This document shows positions 26,219 through 34,239 of a stretch of 58,691 nt of DNA, in pieces. The notes beneath the pieces were generated by a model, which did no database searches, was not told the DNA's origin, and saw nothing but the letters and a program-made list of their open reading frames with translations. A program made the position numbers and the translations under genes. This stretch comes from an uncultured Bacteroidia bacterium (GTDB taxonomy: Bacteria; Bacteroidota; Bacteroidia; Bacteroidales; UBA932). The stretch is taken from the NCBI GenBank assembly GCA_902784785.1, contig CACZWF010000001.1:1-58691 (forward strand), read 5' to 3'. The number at the start of each line of letters is the position of its first letter. The stretch's first letter is position 1.

Positions 26219-26308
26219 GATTAATCCGCATTGCGTGTCCTTGGTCTGGGCGGCGGCGCTGCCCGCGAGCAGCAAAAGTGAAAGCAGTACGATGAAAAGG
26301 CGTTTCAT
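26207..26308 (-). pseudogene. Secreted-protein gene truncated after its signal peptide
   Basis: ATG 26306-26308 overlaps the TGA of the AraC gene (ATGA). It encodes MKRLFIVLLSLLLLAGSAAA followed by QTKDTQCGLILQN and a stop: a perfect signal peptide, then about 13 residues of which the last few already derive from the ATPase promoter region. A translationally coupled secreted protein downstream of an AraC regulator, probably a PUL enzyme, has lost everything after its signal. Confidence 0.65.
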
Positions 26309-27195
26309 AGGTTATTGTTTTTGTTTTGTTCGCGAAATTGAGAAGGGGATGCTCCGGTTTCTTTCCGGAAAAAGTTGCTGAAATACTCAAACGACGAAAA
26401 ACCGCATTCTTGGGAAATGATTTTGATGGGCAAATCGGTTTTCAGCAGTTTGTACTTGGCTCGTTGGAGCCGCATTTTCCCCAGATAATGGACGGGAGAC
26501 AAGCCCGTCTGCTGCTTGAAAAGGGTGTTGAATGCCGTATAACTGATACCCAACTCGGCGGCGAGTTCCATAAGGCTGAACTGCTTTTCAATGTTCTTTT
26601 CCATGTAATTCCTGGCCTTGACAATCAGGTTGGCTGATTTCTTGCCGCCGTTGGGGCTTGCCGCCTGACCGTAAACGATGCCGGAAAGTATCATAAAAAG
26701 CATGGACGACAACAACAGCGGCGTATCTTCGTTCTCGTCCCGGGCGTATTTCAACAACGTCAGGAAGGCATTTTGATGAGCGCTCGGCAACATGTATACG
26801 CTTCCTTCCTGGGGAATGCCGCTCATAACAATCCGGGAATAAGTCGCTCCGTTGAAGCCGATGAAATATTCAGTCCATCCGGTCGTGGGATCCGGAGAAT
26901 AGGAATGCCAGAAGCCGGGCCGGAGCAGAAAAACGGAGCCTTCGGGGACGGTATATTCCAGTCCTCTGTCAACGAAGATGCCATTCCCCCGGCTGATGTA
27001 AACCAATTGGAACTGGTCAATGCATCGGCCTCCGGCATCGTTGAACAGCGCTTTTTGGGGAAATCCCTCCGAGGGATAGGTCTCGCCGGGGTCAACGGCC
27101 TGTGTTCCAACGACAGAAACCCAGTCGGTCGAGCGATCTAAACTTGTCCTTGGAAAGGCATAGCAAGCAATCTTGTCTGTCTCTATAAACACCAT
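26305..27195 (-). CDS. AraC-family transcriptional regulator
   Basis: 296 residues from ATG 27195. An N-terminal cupin-like sensor region (~20-150, with GNGIFVDRGLEYTVPEGSVF and HSYSPDPTTGWTEYFIGF) is followed by a C-terminal AraC double helix-turn-helix (~195-290: FSLMELAAELGISYTAF, then IKIISQECGFSSFEYFSNFF and GASPSQFRE). It is cytoplasmic. The longer frame begins at a TTG inside the -7 promoter element, so the downstream ATG is preferred. It is divergent from the uronic-acid PUL starting at 27322 and is its likely sugar-responsive activator. The next coding stretch, overlapping by ATGA, is a truncated secreted protein. Confidence 0.9.
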   Translation of the reverse strand: MVFIETDKIACYAFPRTSLDRSTDWVSVVGTQAVDPGETYPSEGFPQKALFNDAGGRCIDQFQLVYISRGNGIFVDRGLEYTVPEGSVFLLRPGFWHSYSPDPTTGWTEYFIGFNGATYSRIVMSGIPQEGSVYMLPSAHQNAFLTLLKYARDENEDTPLLLSSMLFMILSGIVYGQAASPNGGKKSANLIVKARNYMEKNIEKQFSLMELAAELGISYTAFNTLFKQQTGLSPVHYLGKMRLQRAKYKLLKTDLPIKIISQECGFSSFEYFSNFFRKETGASPSQFREQNKNNNL

Positions 27196-27216
27196 GGCCG
27201 TGAATGACGATTTTTG

Positions 27217-27247
27217 CAAAGATACTTGTAATTTTTTACATAAACAA
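27217..27247 (-). promoter_or_regulatory. Promoter of the AraC gene
   Basis: Minus strand TTG (27245-27247), 20-nt spacer, TATCTTTG (27217-27224). The predicted start near 27210 gives a ~15-nt leader to the ATG at 27195, supporting that start. Confidence 0.75.
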
Positions 27248-27264
27248 TAAGGACTTTTTAATTA

Positions 27265-27298
27265 TTTGCGTAAATTATAAATATAATGCCTATGTTTG
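27265..27298 (+). promoter_or_regulatory. Promoter of the second PUL
   Basis: TTTG at 27265-27268, a 22-nt spacer, TATGTTTG at 27291-27298. It is back to back with the AraC promoter, the -33 elements lying about 20 bp apart, so one AraC site could control both. The in-frame ATGs at 27286 and 27292 overlap the -7 element, so translation begins at 27322. Confidence 0.65.
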
Positions 27299-27321
27299 CA
27301 ACATCAATTTACTTGAAGAAA

Positions 27322-30162
27322 ATGACAAACATAAAACTGGTGTGTTGGTTTCTGACCCTTCTGTTGGTCTCTTGCACCCGGGATCTGACTGAGTCGGATT
27401 CGGGCAGTAGGGACGATAGGGGAGAAGAAATCACTTTGCGCGTCGGGCAGGAATCCGGGCAAACCAAGACCTACTTGTCCGGCCTGGATGTGCTGTGGAG
27501 GAAAGGAGATTGCATTTCTGTCTTCGTAGGGGAAAGTGCGAATGCCAGTTTCCGGGCGACAACTTCGGGAACGTCCACTTCGACTTTTGTGGGCAAGGCG
27601 CCGCGGAGTTCCAAGTATTATATCCTGTATCCTTATCAGGAGGAGGCTTCCATTTCCTCCAACGTCATCGACTGTACCCTGCCGTATTTGCAGGTTCCGG
27701 CCGAGAATTCATTTGACCCCGCTGCGGCCTTGATGGCCGGAGTTACGAATGAGGATGAATCAGCCACGCTGAGAAATGCTTGCGCATTCATCAAATTCGA
27801 ACTCGAAGGGGATGATGTGACGCTCGTTTACATTCAGGCGACCGGCGATGGGGAGAAACTTACCGGCAGCACCCAGCTGACGATATCTGATGACGGCACC
27901 CACACGTTTGCTGCAGGGACGGGGAGGAACGCTGTATCGCTCTCCCAGCCTGAAGATGCAGCATTCAAGCCCGGTGTTTATTATGCCTGTGTTTTTCCCA
28001 ACGACATCTCCGGCGTCCGGGTCATTTTCCACTATGCCGACGGCTCCACCGGATCCAAGGTCAAGAAGACCAAGGCCTGCCCCCTGACCCGCAACTACAT
28101 CACGGATTTCGGCGTGATTGACGACAATGTCACCCGCGTCTATGATGGAGATGGGACCAAAGATGACAATTACCCGTCCAGTTCCTATGGGTTCAATTAC
28201 GCGAGCCTGGGCAAGCGCAACCATCCCCGGCTTTTCCTGGATGAAACGGGCTTCAATGACCTGCGGGCGAAACTGACCACCGGCGCGGCGTCCAACAACT
28301 TCCTCAAGCTGCTCAGCGACAATATCATTACCAACGCCGCCTCCTATCTTTCGGAAGCCGTCCCTGCCTATACGGCGTCAGACAATCTGACCGAAGCCCG
28401 GTTGGGCCTCAAGCACATCTTCGCGTGCGCGTACGCATTCCTTATTACGCGCGATAGCAAGTATTTCAATAAGGCCAAAGCCGATATGCTGCAATTCTGC
28501 AGTTGGGCGGACTGGCATCCCGAGCAGTATCTCTGCGTGGGAGAGACGGCCATGGCCATGGCCATCGGCTATGACTGGCTGTATGGCTATTTCACCAACG
28601 AAGAACGGGAGTTGATGCGGGAAAAGATGTACGCCTACGTGCTCGGCACCTATAAGGATGAGGCGAATATCAGCAAATACAGCAATGCCAACAACTGGAA
28701 CGAGGTGTGTTGGGGCGGCCTCACGGCAACAGCCATCGCCCTGATGGGGAAGACCGTCACTGCCGATGCCGTCACTTACGGCAACGCCAATCTGGTTGAA
28801 TTGCTGGAAATGTGCGTCAACCCTTCCGACAGTCACTCCAATGCCTACCAGTTGCCGAGATTGTATGGCCCCGACGGCTGCTTCGACGAGGGGTACAACT
28901 ATTGGAACTACGGGACCGGTTATGAAATTGCGCTGATCAAAGCCCTGGAGACGGCTTTCGGGAAAACCGCTACGGGTGTTACCAATCTGGTGAATGCCAG
29001 CGGATTCCTTGCGACGGACCGGTTCCTGCAATTTATGGAAAGTCCGTTGGGGGGCAAACAGTTTGCCACGTTCGGCTTTTCCGATGGCGGCGCGTCGGCC
29101 GCTGAGCTGCAATGGCCCCTCTACTGGTTTGCAGGGCATAAGGAGGATTATACCGTTCTTTCCAACGAATTCCACAAATACCAGGCCGGCGCCTATACTG
29201 CTTCCGACTGCAAGGACAGGATGTTCCCCTTGCTCCCGGCGATTGCCAAGGATCTGGCGCTGGATGCGCATTGTAATACGCCGGTTTATCCCACCGCCAC
29301 GCTCTGGTCCGGAAGCAACGGAATGACGGAAGTCATTATGGCGCGGGATAAGTGGTCTGGTACAGACCGCGATGCTTATTTTGGATTCAAAGGAGGCTAT
29401 CCGAACCGAAGCCACGGGCATATGGATATCGGCTCCTTTGTGTTCGATTATAATGGCGAGCGTTGGAGTCACGACATTCCGCTGGGCTGGACCTATACCG
29501 CAGCTACGGAGCGCATTCGTCAATACGATGCGTCCAAGGAGTACAATGTCCGCGGGCAGAATTCGGGCCGGTGGTGGTTTTTCTTCACCAACAACATCGG
29601 CCATAGCACCCTCTCGATTATGAACGGGCCTTTGGGCTCCAAAAATAACCCCTCCGACCAGTTGGTAGGAGCCGCCGCCGCCCGGGCAACCATTGTCTCG
29701 ACCATCGATACCGCCACGGAGACGGGCGGCAAGATGGACCTTACGCCTATCTATGCGGACTGTCTGAGCGCTTTCTACCGTACGGTGAAGATTGTCAAGG
29801 AGGGTAGCGATTTCAAGAAGCTCGTCGTGATAGACGAGATTACGACCAACGGTTCCCTGGCCCCCCAGATCCAGTGGCGTATGCTGACGCCGGCCTCTGT
29901 CACCAATCAAAGCGGCTGGCAGGAACTTACGCAGAACGGCAAGACAATGTATCTCAAGACGACCTTCACGGGGAGTGTATCTTCTCCCGTATATACTGTC
30001 TGGGATGCCGCCGACTCGAGCGTTCCCGGCTGGGTCTATCCGGTAGACCGGGATTATACCGCCACCAAAGGGTACCATATGGCCGGTTTTGCGGCAACGA
30101 TTCAAAAAAGTTCCGTCATTACGATGACGACAATCCTGACGGATGATTCGGATAATTTGTAA
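27322..30162 (+). CDS. Fimbrillin-like domain fused to heparinase II/III-family lyase
   Basis: 946 residues from ATG 27322 (MTNIKLVCWF), lipoprotein signal to Cys 18 (LLVSC). Residues ~35-275 are fimbrillin-like (WRKGDCISVFVGE, KYYILYPYQEEA). After a linker the (alpha/alpha)-toroid of a heparinase II/III-like lyase starts at ~295 (NHPRLFLDETGFNDLR) with NANNWNEV, YWNYGTGYE and, opening the beta-sandwich, SHGHMDIGSFVFDY (~697). The family breaks uronic acid linkages by beta-elimination. It resembles the enzyme at 40868 over the lyase part. It is first in the AraC-linked PUL. Exact PL family and substrate are uncertain. Confidence 0.82.
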   Translation: MTNIKLVCWFLTLLLVSCTRDLTESDSGSRDDRGEEITLRVGQESGQTKTYLSGLDVLWRKGDCISVFVGESANASFRATTSGTSTSTFVGKAPRSSKYYILYPYQEEASISSNVIDCTLPYLQVPAENSFDPAAALMAGVTNEDESATLRNACAFIKFELEGDDVTLVYIQATGDGEKLTGSTQLTISDDGTHTFAAGTGRNAVSLSQPEDAAFKPGVYYACVFPNDISGVRVIFHYADGSTGSKVKKTKACPLTRNYITDFGVIDDNVTRVYDGDGTKDDNYPSSSYGFNYASLGKRNHPRLFLDETGFNDLRAKLTTGAASNNFLKLLSDNIITNAASYLSEAVPAYTASDNLTEARLGLKHIFACAYAFLITRDSKYFNKAKADMLQFCSWADWHPEQYLCVGETAMAMAIGYDWLYGYFTNEERELMREKMYAYVLGTYKDEANISKYSNANNWNEVCWGGLTATAIALMGKTVTADAVTYGNANLVELLEMCVNPSDSHSNAYQLPRLYGPDGCFDEGYNYWNYGTGYEIALIKALETAFGKTATGVTNLVNASGFLATDRFLQFMESPLGGKQFATFGFSDGGASAAELQWPLYWFAGHKEDYTVLSNEFHKYQAGAYTASDCKDRMFPLLPAIAKDLALDAHCNTPVYPTATLWSGSNGMTEVIMARDKWSGTDRDAYFGFKGGYPNRSHGHMDIGSFVFDYNGERWSHDIPLGWTYTAATERIRQYDASKEYNVRGQNSGRWWFFFTNNIGHSTLSIMNGPLGSKNNPSDQLVGAAAARATIVSTIDTATETGGKMDLTPIYADCLSAFYRTVKIVKEGSDFKKLVVIDEITTNGSLAPQIQWRMLTPASVTNQSGWQELTQNGKTMYLKTTFTGSVSSPVYTVWDAADSSVPGWVYPVDRDYTATKGYHMAGFAATIQKSSVITMTTILTDDSDNL

Positions 30163-30170
30163 TGTATGAT

Positions 30171-30317
30171 ATGAAAACAATGGAGAAACATAAATTGTAC
30201 GTGCGGCCTGATTTCGTGGCTTGCTCGCTGGATGGTGAATGGCTGATCTGTTATTCTGACATTGACGCCAGCGAAATCACGTATGATGACTATTATGAGA
30301 ACGTTTTCTCAGATTAA
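30171..30317 (+). CDS. 48-residue small peptide, tandem copy 1
   Basis: ATG 30171 to TAA 30317, 48 residues: MKTMEKHKLYVRPDFVACSL, then DGEWLICYSDIDASEITYDD and YYENVFSD. An in-frame ATG at 30162 overlapping the previous stop would add three residues. No signal or membrane segment. It aligns with the next peptide (Y-x-x-P near the start, then C-x-S-x-I-x-A-S and D-x-YY-x-NVF), so the two are paralogues in tandem. Function unknown. Confidence 0.7.
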   Translation: MKTMEKHKLYVRPDFVACSLDGEWLICYSDIDASEITYDDYYENVFSD

Positions 30318-30323
30318 AACCCA

Positions 30324-30482
30324 ATGAACACCGATATGAAAACTCATTATCAACCGTACTTGGCACCGGCCGTCCATGTTGTCCGGCTGGAGCAGAAAGG
30401 CATCATGTGTACGTCATCCATACAAGCAAGTGATATGGCAAATGATAATTATTACAACAATGTATTCGAATATGAAAACTAA
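30324..30482 (+). CDS. 52-residue small peptide, tandem copy 2
   Basis: ATG 30324 (or 30336, MKTHYQPYLAP) to TAA 30482, 52 residues ending CTSSIQASDMANDNYYNNVF then EYEN. It starts 6 nt after copy 1 and its 3' end overlaps the next lipoprotein gene by 11 nt, so it may be translationally coupled to it. Its tail ASDMANDNYYNNVFEYE resembles the C-terminus of the lipoprotein at 39203 (AEDMAENNDYIHAFDDAE). No catalytic or membrane feature is visible. Confidence 0.7.
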   Translation: MNTDMKTHYQPYLAPAVHVVRLEQKGIMCTSSIQASDMANDNYYNNVFEYEN

Positions 30483-32211
30483 TTATTTCTTTTTGGCAGC
30501 TGCTGCGGCCCTTTTGATAATCTCCTGCAGCAAGGAAGAGCTCAATCATGCATCAGGCGGTTCCGACCCGGCGGCGGGTGGCGTAAAGAGCACCATTCAT
30601 GTCTCCACAGAGGATATGACCAAAGCCGATTTCAATCAGACCGAAGCAAGCGGACCGTACAAAATCAGTTGGGAAGAGGATGACGAGGTAGTTATCCTGC
30701 AACAACTCAGTACGGGGTACGATAATACCATGAATGTATTTACTTACGATGGCAGTGAATTCAGCGGGACGATTGACAGCCCTTGTGCAGGTTCTAAATG
30801 GCACGCATTCTTTCCCGCGGATAATTTTTCCAATTGGAACAAGGCCGCCAACAGAGTCAAAGCCAATCTTCCCCATAACCAAAATGGGACAAAGTCAGCC
30901 TTCAACACCTGTTATCTAATGTACCGTGTCAACAAAAACGCCGATGGCGAGACTCCTTCCGGTCAAGAGGCCGGTACAGCGTTGAGTGCCGTGGATTTGT
31001 CTTTTAATCTCAAAGGCCTGTCCTCTGTCATCAAGTTGAATGTCCCTTCTGAACTGAACCTGAAGACCATAACTCTTACGGCTAAAGATGAAAGTGACAA
31101 TGACGTGTACCTTGCCGGCGATATTACTCTTTATACCGGAAAGGGAAATCACGGTTTGCTGAATAGTCCCCCGGACCGCAAAGGAGATCAGACTGCGATT
31201 ACCGTTGATGCCGGCGAGGGGACCTTCTCGAGTGATGTGTATCTCTACCTTTTGCCGGATACCCGGTATTATGATTCTGGCACGGGCGAGTACTACTACT
31301 ATAGCACGGCACGGACTCTCAATTTCCAGTTTGCCAACGCAGATGGATTTACTTGCACGAGATCCGTCTCCATTGCTGCCGACCACCCGCTCAAGACCGG
31401 GACCTTGTATAGTTTCGGCTCCCTGCCGAGCGCTTTGCCGTTCGAATTCGACTTTAGTCTGACGCTCTCGACAGATGCTACGCCCGTATTGACTCCCACC
31501 GGTGCGCCGGATGGAACGGTGTTCTACTATACTTATACCACTGACGGTTCGACTCCGGCGGATCCCACCACATCATCCAGCACAACGGCTCCGACGATGG
31601 CCAACGGCAGGTATGTCAAGGTGCTTGCCCACAAAGATGGCCTTGCAGACAAGATGAAAGTGGCGTATGTCCGTGGGTGGTCCTTCGGCCCGGATTCCGA
31701 TTTCTGGTCCAATGCTGTGGCTAATGGCGTTACATCCGGGACGACTACGACCAGTGATATTTCCTTCGATACGGATGGTTTGACTTTCAGTCTTGTGTCC
31801 GGTGGTAAACTCACGGTTGGTGATGGTGCGGTGGGGAATAACTACACACAGTTTAATGGAAAAGACAAAAACAACAGGCCGTTGTTGGACTTTACTCCCA
31901 TCCATGCGTCCAATGCCTGTTATTATTTGAGACTTGCTGCAAATGGCACTTCCGTTAGAAATACATTTTTGTATAAAGATGGAAGTGAGATTCAGACCAT
32001 TGCCAGTAACGCCAACACTTCTGCTGTTAGCCGGGTATATTCAGTTGGCCCTGTCACGACTTCAACAGCCATGCAGGTCCAGATTGGATACAACGGGCCT
32101 CGTCTTTTCAAACTCTTTTGGCTTGAGTGGGATGACAATCTCATTAATCCCAATGCCAGTCCCGAGGCGGAAGCCGAGTCCTTATCCGGGACACAGGAGT
32201 ACGGTATCTAA
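30472..32211 (+). CDS. Fimbrillin-like lipoprotein with chitobiase-type C-terminal module
   Basis: 579 residues from ATG 30472 (MKTNYFFLAAAAALL), lipoprotein signal to Cys 19 (LIISC). Residues ~30-320 are fimbrillin-like (DMTKADFNQ, SWEEDDEVVILQ, KWHAFFPADNFS, LSFNLKGLSSVIKLNV). Residues ~325-405 hold a chitobiase C-terminal/Fn3-like module (VFYYTYTTDGSTPADPT), followed by a galactose-binding-like beta region (~410-560). It probably binds glycan at the cell surface. It overlaps small peptide 2 and lies 12 nt upstream of the half-size SusC. Confidence 0.75.
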   Translation: MKTNYFFLAAAAALLIISCSKEELNHASGGSDPAAGGVKSTIHVSTEDMTKADFNQTEASGPYKISWEEDDEVVILQQLSTGYDNTMNVFTYDGSEFSGTIDSPCAGSKWHAFFPADNFSNWNKAANRVKANLPHNQNGTKSAFNTCYLMYRVNKNADGETPSGQEAGTALSAVDLSFNLKGLSSVIKLNVPSELNLKTITLTAKDESDNDVYLAGDITLYTGKGNHGLLNSPPDRKGDQTAITVDAGEGTFSSDVYLYLLPDTRYYDSGTGEYYYYSTARTLNFQFANADGFTCTRSVSIAADHPLKTGTLYSFGSLPSALPFEFDFSLTLSTDATPVLTPTGAPDGTVFYYTYTTDGSTPADPTTSSSTTAPTMANGRYVKVLAHKDGLADKMKVAYVRGWSFGPDSDFWSNAVANGVTSGTTTTSDISFDTDGLTFSLVSGGKLTVGDGAVGNNYTQFNGKDKNNRPLLDFTPIHASNACYYLRLAANGTSVRNTFLYKDGSEIQTIASNANTSAVSRVYSVGPVTTSTAMQVQIGYNGPRLFKLFWLEWDDNLINPNASPEAEAESLSGTQEYGI

Positions 32212-32223
32212 CCCATTTGCAGA

Positions 32224-34227
32224 ATGAGACAGTTCCTAGCGTTTGCCCTGACCCTGTTTCTTCTCCCCTTGACGGCCTTTGCCCAAAGCGAAATCCGGGA
32301 CACCCTGGAGTTCGACCGGGCAGGGGCCTCGGGCGTTGAGGACCTGCTGACGGGCCGCGCGTCTTCGCTGTATGTCGGAAAGACCGAAAGCGGCTTGAAT
32401 GCGTTGAGAGGCGTGCTCCTCAGAGGGGGCAATACCCTTCACGGCTCCAGCGCCCCGCTCATTGTCGTGGATGGAGCCATCCTTTCATCGGTCGCCGGAG
32501 AGCAGATGGAGATGTTCTGGCAGGATGCCTACAAAGGAAAGACGGCCTACACCAACCTGTCCGAGTGGGATGCGCTCAATCTCTACGACATAGAGCGCAT
32601 CGAGATTCTCAAAAACACGGCAGCCACGGCCATTTATGGGGAATTGGGCGCGAACGGAGCCATTCTCATCAAGACCAAACGGGCGAAACAGGACTTCGGC
32701 GTCGAAGTTCGTTCCAACTTCGGAGCGGACTTTCCGGGCCTTGTCAGCCACAACCAAGTCGCCCTTTCTTCCCGGAAGCAGCGCACGGACTATCGTCTGT
32801 CGGCCTTTTTCCGCAGCGCGGCTGTGTCTTCCGTACCCGAAAGGAATCTGAACGGGGGCGCGTCGTTTTCCTTGAATACCCTGGCCGGTTCCCGTGTGGA
32901 GCTTGGCTTGAGCGCCCGGGTCGGTCTCGGGGAGCAGTTGTCCGGCAATCCGGCCGAGGCTTCCGCCGATTTCGAAGACCGTTCGAAGAATGTCAGGACG
33001 ATAGAGAGCGCCTGGTTCAACTTGAAAATCTTGAACGGATTTTATTGGCGGACCCGCATAGGGGTGGATTATCAGACCCGTTCCCGCACCCTGTGGTATG
33101 GGCCGACAACGAACTTCGGCGGACCGCTCGGCAACGCAACCGGCATCTCCCTGGCTTCCAAATTGCTGATGACTGCGCGCACATCTCTTGATTACAGCCG
33201 TTATATTGCGTCGCATCATTCTATTCAGGTGTCTGCCGGAGGCGAAGTGTATTTCAACGAAGGGAAATTCAACACCCTCAACGGGACCAACATTCTGGTC
33301 ACTCAGTTGAAAGCGCAGGGCTTCGGTTACCGGGAGAGCGCCGACGAGTCGGCCCTTTTCCGCAATGCGCTGTTCCGGGGCGGCATCTTTGCCAAAGCCT
33401 CCTATGCCTACCGGAAAATGGTGGGTGTGGACCTGGTCGCCCGGGTTGACCGCGCTGCGAAGTATGATGACAAATGGAATGTCTATCCATCAGCCACGGC
33501 TTGGCTGGATATTAAAGAACTGGCTCTCGGACAGTCCAAGACCGTCTCAAAGTTGCGTCTGGAAGGCGGGTTCGGCATTGCCGGCCTGCACCGGTATGTT
33601 CCTTATTATATGTTCCCCAAATACACCGAGGAATCCGTTCCGGCGATTCCCAAAGACCGCTGGGCGTTTCTGGACGGCTGGCAGCAGGTTCGCAGCCGGG
33701 AATATAATGTGCGTGTTGAGGCGGGATTTTTAGACGGCAGGTTCAAACTGTCGCTCGGCTATTACAACCGGACGACGGATGACAACCTGTTCCTTTATGA
33801 TTGCGGCGTGCTGGATACCGCTTCCAATCTCTGGAAATATGGGGCGCGGATGATAGACGCGCAGTATGCCGGCCGGCTCGGCAACCAGGGCGTCGAACTG
33901 GAGTTTGACGGCCGCTTGCTGGATCTCGGGAATTTCAAGTGGGACCTCGGGTTCAACGGGGCGTGGAACAAACTTTCTGCACAGCTTCCCTGTCCCGAAT
34001 GGTATGGTGGCCTGTCGACGACGTTCCGTTTCTACGGCGTCACGATAGACCTTCTTGCGGATGGAGCCTGCGGCAGAGGCTATGATGCGTTGCGGCTTGC
34101 CCGGGCAACCCTTGGATATGACATCCCGTTGCAGAAGGTGAGATGGATGAGAAATCTTTCTGTTTACCTGAGCGGGTCTGACATCGTGAGAAAGACCCTG
34201 GTATTGGGTATTAAAGCGGATTTTTAG
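32224..34227 (+). CDS. Half-size SusC-like TonB-dependent receptor
   Basis: 667 residues with signal peptide (to TAFAQ). It has the SusC plug signatures (LRGVLLRGGNT, APLIVVDGAI, IERIEILKNTAATAIYG, NGAILIKTK) and a barrel ending in LVLGIKADF, but no carboxypeptidase-regulatory domain and a barrel some 300 residues shorter than a true SusC. No SusD gene follows it; the next gene is a full-length SusC. The reading frame is intact, so this is a short family variant rather than a pseudogene. It may be a substrate-specific porin or a transporter sharing the downstream SusD. Confidence 0.82.
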   Translation: MRQFLAFALTLFLLPLTAFAQSEIRDTLEFDRAGASGVEDLLTGRASSLYVGKTESGLNALRGVLLRGGNTLHGSSAPLIVVDGAILSSVAGEQMEMFWQDAYKGKTAYTNLSEWDALNLYDIERIEILKNTAATAIYGELGANGAILIKTKRAKQDFGVEVRSNFGADFPGLVSHNQVALSSRKQRTDYRLSAFFRSAAVSSVPERNLNGGASFSLNTLAGSRVELGLSARVGLGEQLSGNPAEASADFEDRSKNVRTIESAWFNLKILNGFYWRTRIGVDYQTRSRTLWYGPTTNFGGPLGNATGISLASKLLMTARTSLDYSRYIASHHSIQVSAGGEVYFNEGKFNTLNGTNILVTQLKAQGFGYRESADESALFRNALFRGGIFAKASYAYRKMVGVDLVARVDRAAKYDDKWNVYPSATAWLDIKELALGQSKTVSKLRLEGGFGIAGLHRYVPYYMFPKYTEESVPAIPKDRWAFLDGWQQVRSREYNVRVEAGFLDGRFKLSLGYYNRTTDDNLFLYDCGVLDTASNLWKYGARMIDAQYAGRLGNQGVELEFDGRLLDLGNFKWDLGFNGAWNKLSAQLPCPEWYGGLSTTFRFYGVTIDLLADGACGRGYDALRLARATLGYDIPLQKVRWMRNLSVYLSGSDIVRKTLVLGIKADF

Positions 34228-34239
34228 CAGGAGGGACGG

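Noticed and set aside
26154..26381. 75-codon plus-strand frame between the iterons and AraC
   Set aside because: Opposite the signal-peptide stub and the AraC 3' end; no promoter or homology.
28378..30180. 600-codon minus-strand open frame opposite the fimbrillin-lyase gene
   Set aside because: Shadow; the plus-strand product has clear lyase motifs.
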